DNA of 28,249 nucleotides from Photobacterium profundum SS9 (GCF_000196255.1 NC_006371.1:1361784-1390032), one strand, 5' to 3'. Positions 15,982 through 24,712 are shown, counted from the first letter of the stretch. The notes: a model not told the origin generated them from the sequence alone. Made by a program: numbers and translations.

Positions 15982-16015
15982 AGAAGCCACTAACATTCAA
16001 ATGTTAATGGCTTCT
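15982..16015. terminator. Hairpin between convergent genes (likely terminator)
   Basis: AGAAGCCA (15982-15989) pairs with TGGCTTCT (16008-16015), and AACATT (15992-15997) with AATGTT (16000-16005) inside it. The strong hairpin follows the PH-domain stop, but the T-tail is weak (ATATCAATTATT), so termination efficiency is uncertain. Confidence 0.55.
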
Positions 16016-16079
16016 ATATCAATTATTCGGCGTTACTTAACTTGTTCGCAGTTTGTTTTCATTTATTCTGGCGCAAGGC

Positions 16080-16628
16080 CTATCTACCGTTACGCTGAGC
16101 AACAACCTGAGAAATTGAACAAGTAGGATCCCCAACTTCACCTTCAAACTGATGCAAAATATGCCAATGACTAAAAGTATCAATTAATTCGTTTTCTTGT
16201 AATAAAAAGTCTGGATTTTGTGGACGACCAAATTTTCGTTGAGCTTCATTAAATGTTTCATAAATCACAACACCAGAAGGCTTAACACTACGTTTAAGTG
16301 AATTAAATAGCGGACGGTGTAAATAACGGAATACAATAATAGCGCCGTATTGATTGTCGATTAGGTGATCGTCACCAGACTCAAGATCAACCAACCATGT
16401 TGTTGACGTCAGCTTTTCTTCCTTAATGATACGTTCAATTGTCTGTAACTTTTCTTTATCTTGATCAGCAAAAATGACAGGAAGACCTAAACGAGCAAGA
16501 TACAATCCATTCCGACCACTTCCACATGCTAGGTCGAGTATTGGCCCCTGTTTAGAAGCGAGTGTTAGCTCTTTTACATAGGTTTGAAGTAAATTTGAAT
16601 GCGCGTTATGTACCTTATAAACGTTCAT
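16080..16628 (-). CDS. Class I SAM-dependent methyltransferase (TehB-like)
   Basis: A 182-residue protein with a Rossmann-like methyltransferase fold. Motif I is PILDLACGSGRNGLYLA (about residues 29-45, SAM-binding GxGxG variant), followed by an acidic strand end at FADQD (about 55-59), a VDLESGD motif near 80 and VFRYLHRPLF around 98. The size and motifs resemble the TehB/Methyltransf_11-type small-molecule methyltransferases. The substrate is not evident. A tellurite link should not be assumed, since the TehA-like transporter in this window is about 8 kb away. The ATG has a close GAGGAA ribosome binding site. It is monocistronic; a MITE fragment lies in its upstream region. Confidence 0.83.
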   Translation of the reverse strand: MNVYKVHNAHSNLLQTYVKELTLASKQGPILDLACGSGRNGLYLARLGLPVIFADQDKEKLQTIERIIKEEKLTSTTWLVDLESGDDHLIDNQYGAIIVFRYLHRPLFNSLKRSVKPSGVVIYETFNEAQRKFGRPQNPDFLLQENELIDTFSHWHILHQFEGEVGDPTCSISQVVAQRNGR

Positions 16629-16653
16629 CGTTCCTCACTCAGCACTAAATATG

Positions 16654-16698
16654 TATACCCAAGTTACCTCAAGATGCTCGTTTCAGCGAGAATTTGTT
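16654..16698. repeat. Solo terminus of the TATACCCAAG MITE
   Basis: TATACCCAAGTTACCTCAAG followed by ATGCTCGTTTCAGCGAGAAT and TTGTT matches, in reverse orientation, the right end of the elements at 6430 and 15562. The match then stops. Only one end is present, so this is a truncated copy upstream of the methyltransferase gene. Confidence 0.8.
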
Positions 16699-16832
16699 TA
16701 AAACCACAAAAAGGTCAATATTCGCAACATGCCTAGCTGTATTCTAAGTACGTGGCCAAACAGGTTATTTTATAAAAATGCTATCAAGGCTACAATGGGC
16801 GATAAAATGACGTACAACAATAGGCAATAATA

Positions 16833-17477
16833 GTGAAAACTGGTTCGATTCAACACTCTGATAATGCAAACACCGTTATCGTTCTCGATTTCGAAACCAC
16901 GGGTTTATCACCAACCCAAGGTGACCGTGCAATTGAGATCGGTGCCGTATTAATGGAAAATGGCGAAGTGGTTGATCGCTTTCAAAAGTTAATGAATCCG
17001 GGTTTTAGAGTGAGCAGCTTTATCGAAAGTTATACTGGTATCACTAACAATATGCTTCGCACTGCAGCCCCCTGCGATGAAGTAATGGATCAATTTACCG
17101 ATTTTATCGGCGATTATAATCTTGTTGCTCACAATGCATCATTTGACAAACGATTTCTAGATGCTGAACTAGACATCATTAATCGAAGCTATGGCGGAGA
17201 ATTCGCCTGTTCTATGCTTATTGCGCGTCGTTTATATCAAAATGCACCAAATCATAAATTGGGCAGCTTAGTTGCCTATAAAAACATTGATCACGATGGC
17301 GTATTTCACCGTGCATTAGCCGATTCAGAAATGACGGCTAAACTGTGGCTACAAATGCTTGAAGATATGCGAAATCAATTCCATATAATTCAGCCTTCAT
17401 TTACTTTAATGCAGCAAGTATCAAAAAAAACGAAAGCGGCTGTGCCTACATTTCTACATAAAATCGCAACGACATAA
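16833..17477 (+). CDS. DEDDh 3'-5' exonuclease (DnaQ/epsilon-like)
   Basis: A 214-residue exonuclease of the DnaQ superfamily. The four acidic residues and the histidine are visible: D19 and E21 in LDFETTG (Exo I), the D in [10 protein letters not shown] (Exo II, about residue 108) and H-x4-D in [10 protein letters not shown] (Exo III, about 166-171), making it a DEDDh type. Such proteins trim 3' ends of DNA or RNA. This one is a stand-alone protein rather than the polymerase III proofreading subunit, and its substrate is not known. GTG at 16833 is the start of the open frame; the ribosome binding site is weak. It is convergent with the DoxX gene. Confidence 0.88.
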   Translation: MKTGSIQHSDNANTVIVLDFETTGLSPTQGDRAIEIGAVLMENGEVVDRFQKLMNPGFRVSSFIESYTGITNNMLRTAAPCDEVMDQFTDFIGDYNLVAHNASFDKRFLDAELDIINRSYGGEFACSMLIARRLYQNAPNHKLGSLVAYKNIDHDGVFHRALADSEMTAKLWLQMLEDMRNQFHIIQPSFTLMQQVSKKTKAAVPTFLHKIATT

Positions 17478-17478
17478 C

Positions 17479-17506
17479 AAATAAGAAATAAGAAATAAGA
17501 AATAAT
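17479..17506. repeat. Short tandem repeat, four 7-bp units
   Basis: AAATAAG is repeated three times and followed by AAATAAT, directly after the exonuclease stop codon. It is a candidate slippage site of little functional meaning. Confidence 0.8.
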
Positions 17507-17515
17507 TCAGTGTAT

Positions 17516-17541
17516 GTTTGATGAGTTACCGCTCATCAAAC
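17516..17541. terminator. Perfect 10-bp hairpin between convergent genes
   Basis: GTTTGATGAG (17516-17525) pairs exactly with CTCATCAAAC (17532-17541) across TTACCG. No T-tail is present on either strand, so it may be a weak terminator or an RNA-protecting stem for the exonuclease and DoxX transcripts. Confidence 0.5.
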
Positions 17542-17556
17542 ATCACTACCAAGTTA

Positions 17557-17943
17557 CTACTTTTCGGCTGACTTTGGCAAATTATGCCCAGCTAAAATCA
17601 ATAAGCCTGCAAATATCCCCATATTCTTAATAAAGTTTTGCATTTCATGCGCCCCTTCAAGTCCATCTAAATTCCAGAAATCATGTAAATTCACGTTAAT
17701 AGCCAAAACCAAGAGTGCCAAAAATACAGATACAATACCTGTATAACGGTTAACGATAAGCGCAGTGCCCGCAACAACCTGAAAAATAGCCGCCGCAGCA
17801 AGGAAAAATGGGATAAACACCATGCCATGCTTTGCCATCAGACCGACGTGCATATCCCACGCGACAAATTTCATAATACCAGGCACTAAGAAATACAAAC
17901 CTAACAAGACACGGCCAGCCATTATCAATCCATTATTCATCAT
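17557..17943 (-). CDS. DoxX-family membrane protein
   Basis: A protein of about 128 residues with four hydrophobic segments. It matches the DoxX family: GRVLLGLYFLVPGIMKFVAW at the start, AAIFQVVAGTALIVNRYTG in the middle, then an amphipathic NLHDFWN and a last helix GIFAGLLILAG. DoxX proteins are small inner-membrane proteins, in some organisms part of oxidoreductase complexes; here no partner is adjacent and the role is unknown. The start is set at ATG 17943 (MMNNGLIM) because AAGG lies eight bases upstream of it. The longer start at 17958 would place that site inside the gene. Confidence 0.85.
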   Translation of the reverse strand: MMNNGLIMAGRVLLGLYFLVPGIMKFVAWDMHVGLMAKHGMVFIPFFLAAAAIFQVVAGTALIVNRYTGIVSVFLALLVLAINVNLHDFWNLDGLEGAHEMQNFIKNMGIFAGLLILAGHNLPKSAEK

Positions 17944-18064
17944 TTTATCAACCTTCATTATTCTAACTTATACCGTTGCTATCACATCATGCTCATCGGC
18001 AATGTAATGATATACGCTAATCAATGTGCAAAAGGATACGTTAAAACAACACCTCGCACAAATA

Positions 18065-18091
18065 AATTGCACGCAAATTAATTGCACGCAA
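18065..18091. repeat. Direct repeat AATTGCACGCAA in a divergent promoter region
   Basis: AATTGCACGCAA occurs at 18065-18076 and 18080-18091 with a 15-base period, between the divergent DoxX and EEP-fold genes. It could be two sites for one regulator; the protein is unknown. Confidence 0.6.
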
Positions 18092-18199
18092 TATTTATCA
18101 GCGTAAACATAGAACTTCATGAAAATGCCTTCGACTAATAACGGCACAACATGATTTCCGTTATACTGCCTACGTCAAACATCATTCGAGACGCCTAAT

Positions 18200-19273
18200 T
18201 TGTCACAAGATAATCTGCTCGTTATAGAACAAGATGCTATACCCCTAATTCTGTCTGATACGATTAAAATCGCGACATTCAATCTTTTCAATTATCTTGA
18301 ACCTCCTTTCGCCTTTTATGATTTCGAGCGTATTTATACTGCTGAGCAATGGCAAAAGAAACAGAATTGGATTGCAGAATACCTTATAGAATACAAGCCT
18401 GATGTTATTGGTTTTCAAGAAGTATTTAGCCCTGAATCGCTTAAAATCTTAGTCGCTGCACACGGTTATGGCTATTTTGAGGTGGTTGATGAAGCAGAAG
18501 TCATTGATGATTTTATTTGCCGTAGCCCAGTTGTGGCAATTGCATCGCGCTACCCAATCACTCACATAGAAGCCGTTGTACCCGATAAAGAGCTGGCGGT
18601 TTCTATGGGGTTGAAAGATGATTTTACGTTCAGTCGCCAGCCTCTTCGCGCCACTATTGAACTCCCTCATATTGGCGAATGCGATTGCTATGTCGTGCAC
18701 TTCAAGTCAAAACGTCCGATGATAGAGCATGAAAACAATGATAATGATGAATCACGTACACAAACAATTATTCAAACATTAAAAGCAGAAGTAACGGGTA
18801 GTTGGGGATCGTCGATTCAACGCGGTTCGGAAGCTGCACTGTTATTAATGAGTATAATTGAACGTCGCGAGAAAACGGGGCTGCCAATGATGCTTATGGG
18901 TGATTTCAACGATTCATTATCAGATGGCGTATTAGCTCACCTCTTAACAGGCTCACTACGCTTCATTTCAGAATCTGAAAGCGATGTGATTTTAGCAAAA
19001 TACCGATTAAAGGATACATGGGATCTTTACCAAGCCACAGATAACTGCGCTGAAATGGCTCATCGTACACCAACCCATTATTACGGGATGAAAAAATCGG
19101 TATTAGATTATATTTTATTATCTTGTGAATTCGATGCTCAGTACCATTCTAGTCTCTTCGAAGTCAGTGAGCATGACACCTACGACAGACACTTGATCAA
19201 TCCCTCTTTTGAGCGTGATAGTCAAAGTACCGATCATGGCATAGTGTGTATCACACTCGCCTTGCGTGCCTAA
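18200..19273 (+). CDS. Endonuclease/exonuclease/phosphatase-fold protein
   Basis: A 357-residue protein of the EEP superfamily (metal-dependent phosphodiesterases, from DNase I to inositol phosphatases). Conserved catalytic motifs are N28 in ATFNLFNY, E74 in GFQEVF, GDFNDS (about residues 235-240) and STDHGIV near the C terminus. A HFKSKRP motif in the middle carries the expected histidine. It has no signal peptide, so cytoplasmic action is likely, and the substrate cannot be read from sequence. The start is TTG 18200 with a weak upstream GAG; no later ATG would retain the full first strand of the domain. It is monocistronic. Confidence 0.8.
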   Translation: MSQDNLLVIEQDAIPLILSDTIKIATFNLFNYLEPPFAFYDFERIYTAEQWQKKQNWIAEYLIEYKPDVIGFQEVFSPESLKILVAAHGYGYFEVVDEAEVIDDFICRSPVVAIASRYPITHIEAVVPDKELAVSMGLKDDFTFSRQPLRATIELPHIGECDCYVVHFKSKRPMIEHENNDNDESRTQTIIQTLKAEVTGSWGSSIQRGSEAALLLMSIIERREKTGLPMMLMGDFNDSLSDGVLAHLLTGSLRFISESESDVILAKYRLKDTWDLYQATDNCAEMAHRTPTHYYGMKKSVLDYILLSCEFDAQYHSSLFEVSEHDTYDRHLINPSFERDSQSTDHGIVCITLALRA

Positions 19274-19297
19274 TTACTCTCTCTCCTATATTTATAC

Positions 19298-19326
19298 AAA
19301 AAAAAGCCAGTCAAAATATGACTGGC
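19298..19326 (-). terminator. Strong minus-strand terminator with no known gene before it
   Basis: GCCAGTCA (19306-19313) and TGACTGGC (19319-19326) form a perfect 8-bp stem. The run of A before it (19298-19305) gives eight U on the minus strand. The rhlE gene already has its own terminator at 19481-19517, so this one either acts as a second stop or ends a separate short transcript. Confidence 0.75.
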
Positions 19327-19480
19327 AAAAATAAATCGGTTTGTCGATATTGGTGACAAACAATCGACGACATTTAGCGAAAATGTCTAAGAAGCGTTTT
19401 AGCCCATTCAGATTACACTTTCACAGCTGTATAGAAGCTTACATCCCCTACACCTACAAAAAGTAAATAAAGCGGATCAA

Positions 19481-19517
19481 AAAAGCCCTGACCTTTCAAA
19501 AGAAGATCAGGGCTTTT
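19481..19517. terminator. Terminator downstream of rhlE
   Basis: AAAAGCCCTGA (19481-19491) pairs with TCAGGGCTTTT (19507-19517), 11 bp, and is T-rich on both exits. It lies just after the rhlE stop and is effective on the minus strand, possibly on both. Confidence 0.88.
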
Positions 19518-19541
19518 ATTTTATTCTATTTTATTACGCGC

Positions 19542-20939
19542 TTATCGTGTAACACTCGCAGGACGAGGGGTACGACGCTTTGCAGGTTTTGCTTTAGGTG
19601 CGCCAGTACCAGCACCTGAACGATTTGACGGTTTACCCGTACCTTCGTTTTGGCTTTTACCACCAACATGGCGCTTATTTTTACCTTGTGGTTTATGGCC
19701 TTTAGCATTCTCACCAGAACGTTGTCCGTCGCGGTGATCTGTCTTTGGTTTCTTCGGTTTACTCGGCTTAATTGCACGCGTATCTAAGCGAGACTCAGGC
19801 AGCTTATTCACTGCTTCAAAACCACTAACCTGTTCACGTGGTAATACTTGCTTAATCAAACGTTCGATAGCAGCAAGATCTTTGTATTCATCAGCACACA
19901 CTAATGAAATTGCCTGCCCTTCACAACCAGCACGGCCAGTTCGGCCAATACGGTGAACGTAATCTTCAGCAACGTGCGGTAATTCAAAGTTAACCACTTG
20001 TGGTAATTGCTCAATATCAAGACCACGTGCAGCAATATCTGTTGCAACAAGCACTTGAATTTCATTACTCTTGAAGTTTGCCAATGCCTTAGTACGTGCA
20101 CCTTGACTCTTGTTACCATGAATCGCAGCAGCTTTAATACCACGACCTTCAAGGTGCGTAGTCAAACGGTTCGCACCGTGTTTTGTCTTTGTGAATACCA
20201 GTACCTGACCCCAGTTATTTTCTTTCAATAACTTGGTTAATAAGTTCGCTTTTCGGCTTTTATCTACAGGACAAATCCACTGTTTAACTGTTGGAGCCGT
20301 CGCATTACGTGGCGTAACAGAAATTTCTACCGGGTTATTAACCAAACCTTTTGCAAGCTGACGAATTTCATCAGAGAACGTTGCAGAAAAAAGTAAGTTC
20401 TGGCGTTGCTTTGGCATTGCTGCCAATAATTTACGGATATCACGAATAAAGCCCATGTCTAACATGCGGTCAGCTTCATCCAGAACCAGTACTTCTATCT
20501 GGTCAAAACGCACAGCTCTCTGGTTATAAAGGTCAAGCAATCGACCCGGTGTTGCAACTAATACATCAGCACCTTGACGCAATCGCATCATTTGTGGGTT
20601 AATTTTAACGCCACCAAATACTACAGCCGAGCTCAATGGAAGATTTTTAGCGTATAACGCAACACTTTCTGCAACCTGAGCCGCCAATTCACGTGTAGGA
20701 GTAAGAACAAGCGCACGCACTTGATTAGGCTTAACACGTGGACCATTAGATAAACGCTCTAAAACAGGAAGTGTGAAAGCTGCTGTCTTACCCGTGCCTG
20801 TTTGGGCCGCTGCCATTACATCCTTACCTTCGATTACAGCTGGAATTGCTTGAGCCTGAATTGGCGAAGGTGTTTCGTAGCCTTGTTTAGTTACGGCTTC
20901 AAGGATTGGCGCAGATAGGCCCAGGGAGGCAAAGCTCAT
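19542..20939 (-). CDS. rhlE: DEAD-box ATP-dependent RNA helicase RhlE
   Basis: A DEAD-box helicase of about 465 residues that unwinds short RNA duplexes, with roles in ribosome assembly and RNA turnover. All core motifs are present in order: Q motif PSPIQ, motif I AQTGTGKT, Ia PTRELA, GG, TPGR, DEAD ([13 protein letters not shown]), SAT, then [19 protein letters not shown] and [10 protein letters not shown]. The N terminus MSFASLGLS...ILEAV and the [13 protein letters not shown] block are those of RhlE. The C-terminal tail (about 375-465) is basic, rich in K, P, G and R, typical for RNA contact. The start is placed at 20939 to match RhlE; an ATG six codons upstream (20957) is possible. Confidence 0.93.
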   Translation of the reverse strand: MSFASLGLSAPILEAVTKQGYETPSPIQAQAIPAVIEGKDVMAAAQTGTGKTAAFTLPVLERLSNGPRVKPNQVRALVLTPTRELAAQVAESVALYAKNLPLSSAVVFGGVKINPQMMRLRQGADVLVATPGRLLDLYNQRAVRFDQIEVLVLDEADRMLDMGFIRDIRKLLAAMPKQRQNLLFSATFSDEIRQLAKGLVNNPVEISVTPRNATAPTVKQWICPVDKSRKANLLTKLLKENNWGQVLVFTKTKHGANRLTTHLEGRGIKAAAIHGNKSQGARTKALANFKSNEIQVLVATDIAARGLDIEQLPQVVNFELPHVAEDYVHRIGRTGRAGCEGQAISLVCADEYKDLAAIERLIKQVLPREQVSGFEAVNKLPESRLDTRAIKPSKPKKPKTDHRDGQRSGENAKGHKPQGKNKRHVGGKSQNEGTGKPSNRSGAGTGAPKAKPAKRRTPRPASVTR

Positions 20940-21068
20940 AAGATCATCTCTTGTCATTATTTTTCATAGTTTAGACCGTCTTGAGGACGGGGGGGCGTGT
21001 AGCCTACAGGATATCGCGACCAAGTACCATTAATACTCAGTTTGACACTAATGAAAGCTACTGAAAAC

Positions 21069-21104
21069 CCATGAAAAAAGGCGTTATATAACGCCTTTTC
21101 ATGG
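21069..21104. terminator. Terminator of the DUF2986 gene
   Basis: GGCGTT (21080-21085) pairs with AACGCC (21090-21095), extended outward by CCATGAAAA / TTTTCATGG. On the minus strand the core hairpin is followed by six U (complement of 21074-21079). It also separates the DUF2986 gene from rhlE. Confidence 0.85.
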
Positions 21105-21170
21105 TGTTTTTGAACGTGTTCTCACATTTGAGTACATGCTCTACCTACAATTAGGTAATGTAAAACCTGA

Positions 21171-21392
21171 CTATTTGGTTTCAGGCTCTTTCGCAATCTC
21201 ATCTGCGCTTGCAGTATCAACAGCTTGCGCTTCTGCAGCAACACCTTCTGATGTTTGCTGTGCAGCTTCTAAATCCATTTTTGCTCGATCAGCTTTAGAA
21301 ATGTAACGCGGCTTATTACTTGTTTGTAATTTCACGTTCGCCTGCTTTAATCGCTTCTTTAGTATCTGGTTTAATTTCTTCTTTCTATTCAT
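21171..21392 (-). CDS. DUF2986 small basic protein
   Basis: A 73-residue protein beginning MNRKKKLNQILKKRLKQAN and continuing NKPRYISKADRAKMDLE, the typical opening of the DUF2986 family known mainly from Vibrionaceae and relatives. The first half is strongly basic, suggesting nucleic-acid or ribosome contact, and the second half is acidic and alanine/glutamate-rich. Function is unknown. The open frame runs 41 codons further upstream (to 21515), but that part is Cys-rich, unlike the family and very AT-rich, so the start at 21392 is chosen. The family fit is good; the molecular role is not known. Confidence 0.8.
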   Translation of the reverse strand: MNRKKKLNQILKKRLKQANVKLQTSNKPRYISKADRAKMDLEAAQQTSEGVAAEAQAVDTASADEIAKEPETK

Positions 21393-21728
21393 CGTATTCT
21401 GTCGGTCACATTCTAAAGGTTCATAACGAACAAATTTCAATGCGCAGATTGTATAGGCTCTTAGCCTAATAACAAGTAAGATTTCACATTCTTCTTCGAA
21501 TAGATATTTACACAAGAGATCGTCTTATCATTGCCGTTTTTATAAACGATCAATACATTGGCTTAAAACGGTCACCCATTTAGCGAATAAAACAACATGT
21601 ACTGAATGAAAATACATCGTTTAAAACGACTAACGTTCGATAATTACTCATTGCTAAACAATTATTTAGTCATTATTCTGCTTACACCACACGCAAGTAC
21701 TGCGTAACACCTCACAAAATTATGTACA

Positions 21729-21745
21729 GTGATTAATTACATCAC
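21729..21745. promoter_or_regulatory. Inverted repeat GTGAT-N7-ATCAC upstream of the nucleotidase gene
   Basis: GTGATTAATTACATCAC has exact 5-base arms and lies about 90 bases upstream of the 5'-nucleotidase start, followed by a TTGTGACAA that resembles a CRP half-site. The spacing of the arms does not fit a CRP dimer, so the binding protein is unknown. Confidence 0.35.
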
Positions 21746-21831
21746 GAAATTTGTGACAAACTTCTCGCACTCACCCTCGTTTAACGCCTACTATGCCCTC
21801 GCATCCCCATAAATAATAATGAGAGTTCACA

Positions 21832-23742
21832 ATGAAAAAGCATTTATTAGCCTCTGCTATTCTCTTTTCCTTAATAAGCAGCCCTGCATTTTCTGCAGAT
21901 GGCGACATTACCGATGTTACGATTTTAGGCACATCTGATATTCACGGGCATTTTATGCCGTGGGATTATGCCAGCGACAAAGCGAACATGAGGGGTAGCC
22001 TGAGTCAAATCGCGTCTAAGGTAAAAGACATTCGTAAAAACAATGACAACGTCATTCTTGTTGACGCAGGCGATACGATTCAAGGTAACTTTGTCGAAAC
22101 ATTTAAAGATGAACCCGTTGATCCTATGATGCTGGGGTTCAATGAAATGAAGTACGATGTATGGGTACCGGGTAACCATGAATTCGACTTTGGCTTAAAA
22201 GTATTAAACCGCTCACTCACTCAATTTAAAGGTCAAACTTTGGGCGGTAATATTAAGCGAGCCGACGGCAACCCTTTTTTACCTGCGCACACAATTATTG
22301 AGCGTGATGGTATAAAAATCGGTGTTATTGGAATGGATACACCAATGACACAAGTGTTTGCTGAAGGTACAAACCGTCTTGAAGGTATGACATTCACTAA
22401 TCCATCTTTGGAAGTGAAAAAAGTTATTCAACAAATCAAAAACGATGTCGATGCGATAATCCTTGTTGCTCACATGGGTATTGATAACGAAAACAACATC
22501 AAAGACACCGGCGTGCGTGACATTGCTGAAGCAAACCCAGAGATTGATGCAATTGTAGCGGGTCACATGCATACGCTGGTTGATAAAGCGGTAATCAACG
22601 GTGTTATTGTTACAGAACCAGATAAATATGGTCGTGCCCTATCTCGTATTGACCTTCAATTTAAAGAACGAGACGGTGAATTCTCTTTAATCAATAAAGA
22701 TAGCTATACGTACAAAATCAAAAACACAATTTCTAATGAAAAGATGGAAGAGCTGTATGCACCCTATCACAAACGTTTGCGTGAAAATGCGAATCGCAAA
22801 GTGGCAGAGCTAACAGGTGTTGATCTTGTTCCTGAAAATGAAATTAAAGGTATTCCGCAAGTACACATTCAAGACACAGGTATTAGCGCACTTTATCAAG
22901 AAGCAAGTATGTACTACGCGCCTAAAGCGAATGTTATTGCTCTTCAAATAGATAACGATAAAGCTGAGCTCGATGTAGGTCAGATTAAAGCGAAAGATAT
23001 TGCCTTTAACTACCAATACGCAGGTGGCGAAATTACGGTATACGCCATGACAGGTAAAGAATTAAAAACCTACATGGAATGGTCTGCTGGCTATTTTAAC
23101 AGTGTTAAAGAAGGTGATGTAACGTACAGCTTTAACCCTGAACGCCGTTCGTCTAAATACTCAACCAATGATTTCTTTGCTGGTGTAACGTATACCATCG
23201 ACTTAACAAAACCAGCAGGTAAGCGCATTACTGATCTGCAGTTTGCTGATGGCCAAAAAGTCACTGACGCCACAAAAATCACTCTGGGTATGAATAGCTA
23301 CCGTATGGGACACCTAACCAAAGCAGGCGGCGTTCTTGAAGGTCAAAGCTTCCCTGTTATCTTTGATACTGAAGAAGAGTATGGCGAAGATGAAGGTACA
23401 ATCCGTAACCTTACAGTTCGCTACCTAACAGAAGTCAAAAAAGGGACTTACGAAGGAAAGCCGATGAACCGCTGGCATCTTAGTGGCCTTGAAGGCTATC
23501 AAGCTGAAAGAGCTGTAATCAAAGCCCTAATCAACTCAGGAAAGATTTCAGTTCCGACAAGCAGCGATGGTCGATACACAAACGTTGCCTCTATCAATGT
23601 TAAAGACAAAATCTTTAACAATAAAGAAGCGTTTAATGCCTACATCACAGCGCAAGAACAAAAACTGAATGCGGCGACTGATGATGTTGAGAAATCTCAA
23701 ATTCAACGTGACCTTATTATTGCTAAAGCACTAAACAAATAA
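21832..23742 (+). CDS. Exported 5'-nucleotidase / metallophosphoesterase (UshA/CpdB-like)
   Basis: A 636-residue secreted or periplasmic phosphohydrolase that removes phosphate from nucleotides, allowing scavenging of nucleosides and phosphate. The signal peptide (MKKHLLASAILFSLISS..., cleavage after AFSA) is followed by a calcineurin-like metallophosphatase domain (about 28-270). Its metal ligands are in TSDIHGHF, VDAGDTIQG, VPGNHEFDFG, LVAHMG and VAGHMHT. A 5'-nucleotidase C-terminal substrate-binding domain (about 330-560) carries FNYQYAGGEITVYAMTGKELK. The remaining 70 residues are Lys/Asn-rich. The domain order is that of UshA and CpdB; which nucleotide is preferred is not clear. It is monocistronic, with a GAGAG ribosome binding site and its own terminator. 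Confidence 0.9.
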   Translation: MKKHLLASAILFSLISSPAFSADGDITDVTILGTSDIHGHFMPWDYASDKANMRGSLSQIASKVKDIRKNNDNVILVDAGDTIQGNFVETFKDEPVDPMMLGFNEMKYDVWVPGNHEFDFGLKVLNRSLTQFKGQTLGGNIKRADGNPFLPAHTIIERDGIKIGVIGMDTPMTQVFAEGTNRLEGMTFTNPSLEVKKVIQQIKNDVDAIILVAHMGIDNENNIKDTGVRDIAEANPEIDAIVAGHMHTLVDKAVINGVIVTEPDKYGRALSRIDLQFKERDGEFSLINKDSYTYKIKNTISNEKMEELYAPYHKRLRENANRKVAELTGVDLVPENEIKGIPQVHIQDTGISALYQEASMYYAPKANVIALQIDNDKAELDVGQIKAKDIAFNYQYAGGEITVYAMTGKELKTYMEWSAGYFNSVKEGDVTYSFNPERRSSKYSTNDFFAGVTYTIDLTKPAGKRITDLQFADGQKVTDATKITLGMNSYRMGHLTKAGGVLEGQSFPVIFDTEEEYGEDEGTIRNLTVRYLTEVKKGTYEGKPMNRWHLSGLEGYQAERAVIKALINSGKISVPTSSDGRYTNVASINVKDKIFNNKEAFNAYITAQEQKLNAATDDVEKSQIQRDLIIAKALNK

Positions 23743-23763
23743 TATTTCGAAAAATTAAATATG

Positions 23764-23802
23764 CAGCCTCCAGTTATACACGCTTGGAGGCTGTTTTTTC
23801 TT
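23764..23802 (+). terminator. Rho-independent terminator of the nucleotidase gene
   Basis: CAGCCTCCA (23764-23772) pairs exactly with TGGAGGCTG (23785-23793) and is followed by TTTTTTCTT. A strong 9-bp stem about 20 bases after the stop codon. Confidence 0.92.
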
Positions 23803-23876
23803 CAGCCAGCCCACAGACTTTACAGCGGCGTAATACTCCCAAACAAAATTAGCCCTCTACAATAGAGAGAACCAAT

Positions 23877-24042
23877 TTATACCAATCTGGATAAGTAAGT
23901 GATCATACATTTGCGCAGGAAAAATAGGTCAGAACAAGACAGAAATTGGAGTAACTAGTGGTTCTAATTATAAAATTTCTAACGCTGTTATTATCGATTG
24001 TAACCAACAAGAATGACCCGATACCTATTTAGGTTGGTATTA
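23877..24042. mobile_element. Second MITE-like element (ATACCAA termini)
   Basis: A non-coding stretch of about 165 bases framed by TATACCAATCTGGATAA (23878-23894) and CTATTTAGGTTGGTAT (24025-24040), imperfect inverted repeats sharing ATACCAAxCT. The intervening sequence has no ORF. Elements with this kind of terminus are familiar between genes in Vibrionaceae, though the family name cannot be given from here. It belongs to a different family from the TATACCCAAG elements. Confidence 0.5.
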
Positions 24043-24069
24043 CCTCAAGATGCTCGTTTCAGCGAGATA
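24040..24069. repeat. Fragment of the TATACCCAAG MITE fused to the second element
   Basis: TTACCTCAAGATGCTCGTTT and CAGCGAGA (24040-24068) match positions 11-38 inward from the right terminus of the MITE at 6165-6430, but the outer TATACCCAAG is missing. It starts exactly where the second MITE-like element ends, so one appears to have inserted into or recombined with the other. Confidence 0.7.
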
Positions 24070-24125
24070 TTGCGACTAATAATCAGTATGTTTGTGCTTT
24101 TACCTAACTTTGCGGCAAAGTCTCT

Positions 24126-24599
24126 CTAACGTTTCATAAAACGTGCAGTGCTTCTTGCCATCAGTTTTTGATCAACATAAATATCTGCTTCAGCTTTATA
24201 AAGAGTTAAGTAGGAAGCGTTTATTTTCCCTCGAATAATAATATCTGCTGTGAGTGGGATCTCTGCAAGGTAGCGAATATTTATATCACCTGTAACAGCT
24301 TCAACGCCTTGATTAAAAACCGCGTGGCACATACCTGCATCAAGTAACGCTGCAATAAAACCACCATGTAAAATACCTTGATAACCTTGCTGGTGAATAC
24401 TCCCCTTTGCCTTTGCCCAAACGACGCCCTCTTGATCATTATAAAAATCAAGTTTCAAACCAAAAGTTGATTGTGTGCCACATAACATACAGTGTTGATG
24501 ACTTTTTTGTTTATTCACTTTTTCCAAGATAAGCGTTGACTTGAATAAGTCGCATTTATTAATCTCATTTTGTAAAAAAAAAATTTCCGAATTATTCAT
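24126..24599 (-). CDS. PaaI-family hotdog-fold thioesterase
   Basis: A 157-residue hotdog-fold acyl-CoA thioesterase of the PaaI group. The central motif LHGGFIAALLDAGMCHAVF (about residues 77-95) carries the hotdog helix and the HGG signature, and DINIRYLAEIPLTADIIIRG forms the next strands. The N-terminal HQHCMLCGTQSTFGLKLDF (about 34-53) has a CxxC pair and the GLxLxF of this subgroup. Such enzymes hydrolyse CoA thioesters in the cytoplasm; the acyl substrate is not known. The start has an AAGAGTG ribosome binding site. The gene stands alone, with MITE fragments downstream and a convergent-free gap to the transporter gene. Confidence 0.87.
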   Translation of the reverse strand: MNNSEIFFLQNEINKCDLFKSTLILEKVNKQKSHQHCMLCGTQSTFGLKLDFYNDQEGVVWAKAKGSIHQQGYQGILHGGFIAALLDAGMCHAVFNQGVEAVTGDINIRYLAEIPLTADIIIRGKINASYLTLYKAEADIYVDQKLMARSTARFMKR

Positions 24600-24712
24600 G
24601 TTTCACTCTTTGTTTTGTTAGATCCCCAAGCCTCTTGTAAATACGGGAATCAGCAATTTAGGTTGGAATTAGTCATACATAGTGCAGGAAAAATCACTGA
24701 TGTAGGATTGCA

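Noticed and set aside
16080..16628. tehB with tehA as a tellurite resistance pair
   Set aside because: The TehA-like gene is about 8 kb away and unlinked; both belong to broad families and the specific function is not supported.
21393..21515. N-terminal extension of the DUF2986 reading frame
   Set aside because: The 41 upstream codons are Cys-rich and unlike the family, which begins at MNRKKK; treated as non-coding leader.
21720..21760. CRP site upstream of the nucleotidase gene
   Set aside because: TTGTGACAA gives one good half-site, but no properly spaced second half, and the GTGAT/ATCAC arms have a seven-base gap giving the wrong CRP spacing.
24650..24700. Another copy of the ATACCAA-type element
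   Set aside because: Only about 20 bases (ATTTAGGTTGGAATT, CATACAT, GCAGGAAAAAT) resemble it in scrambled order; too little to call a copy.
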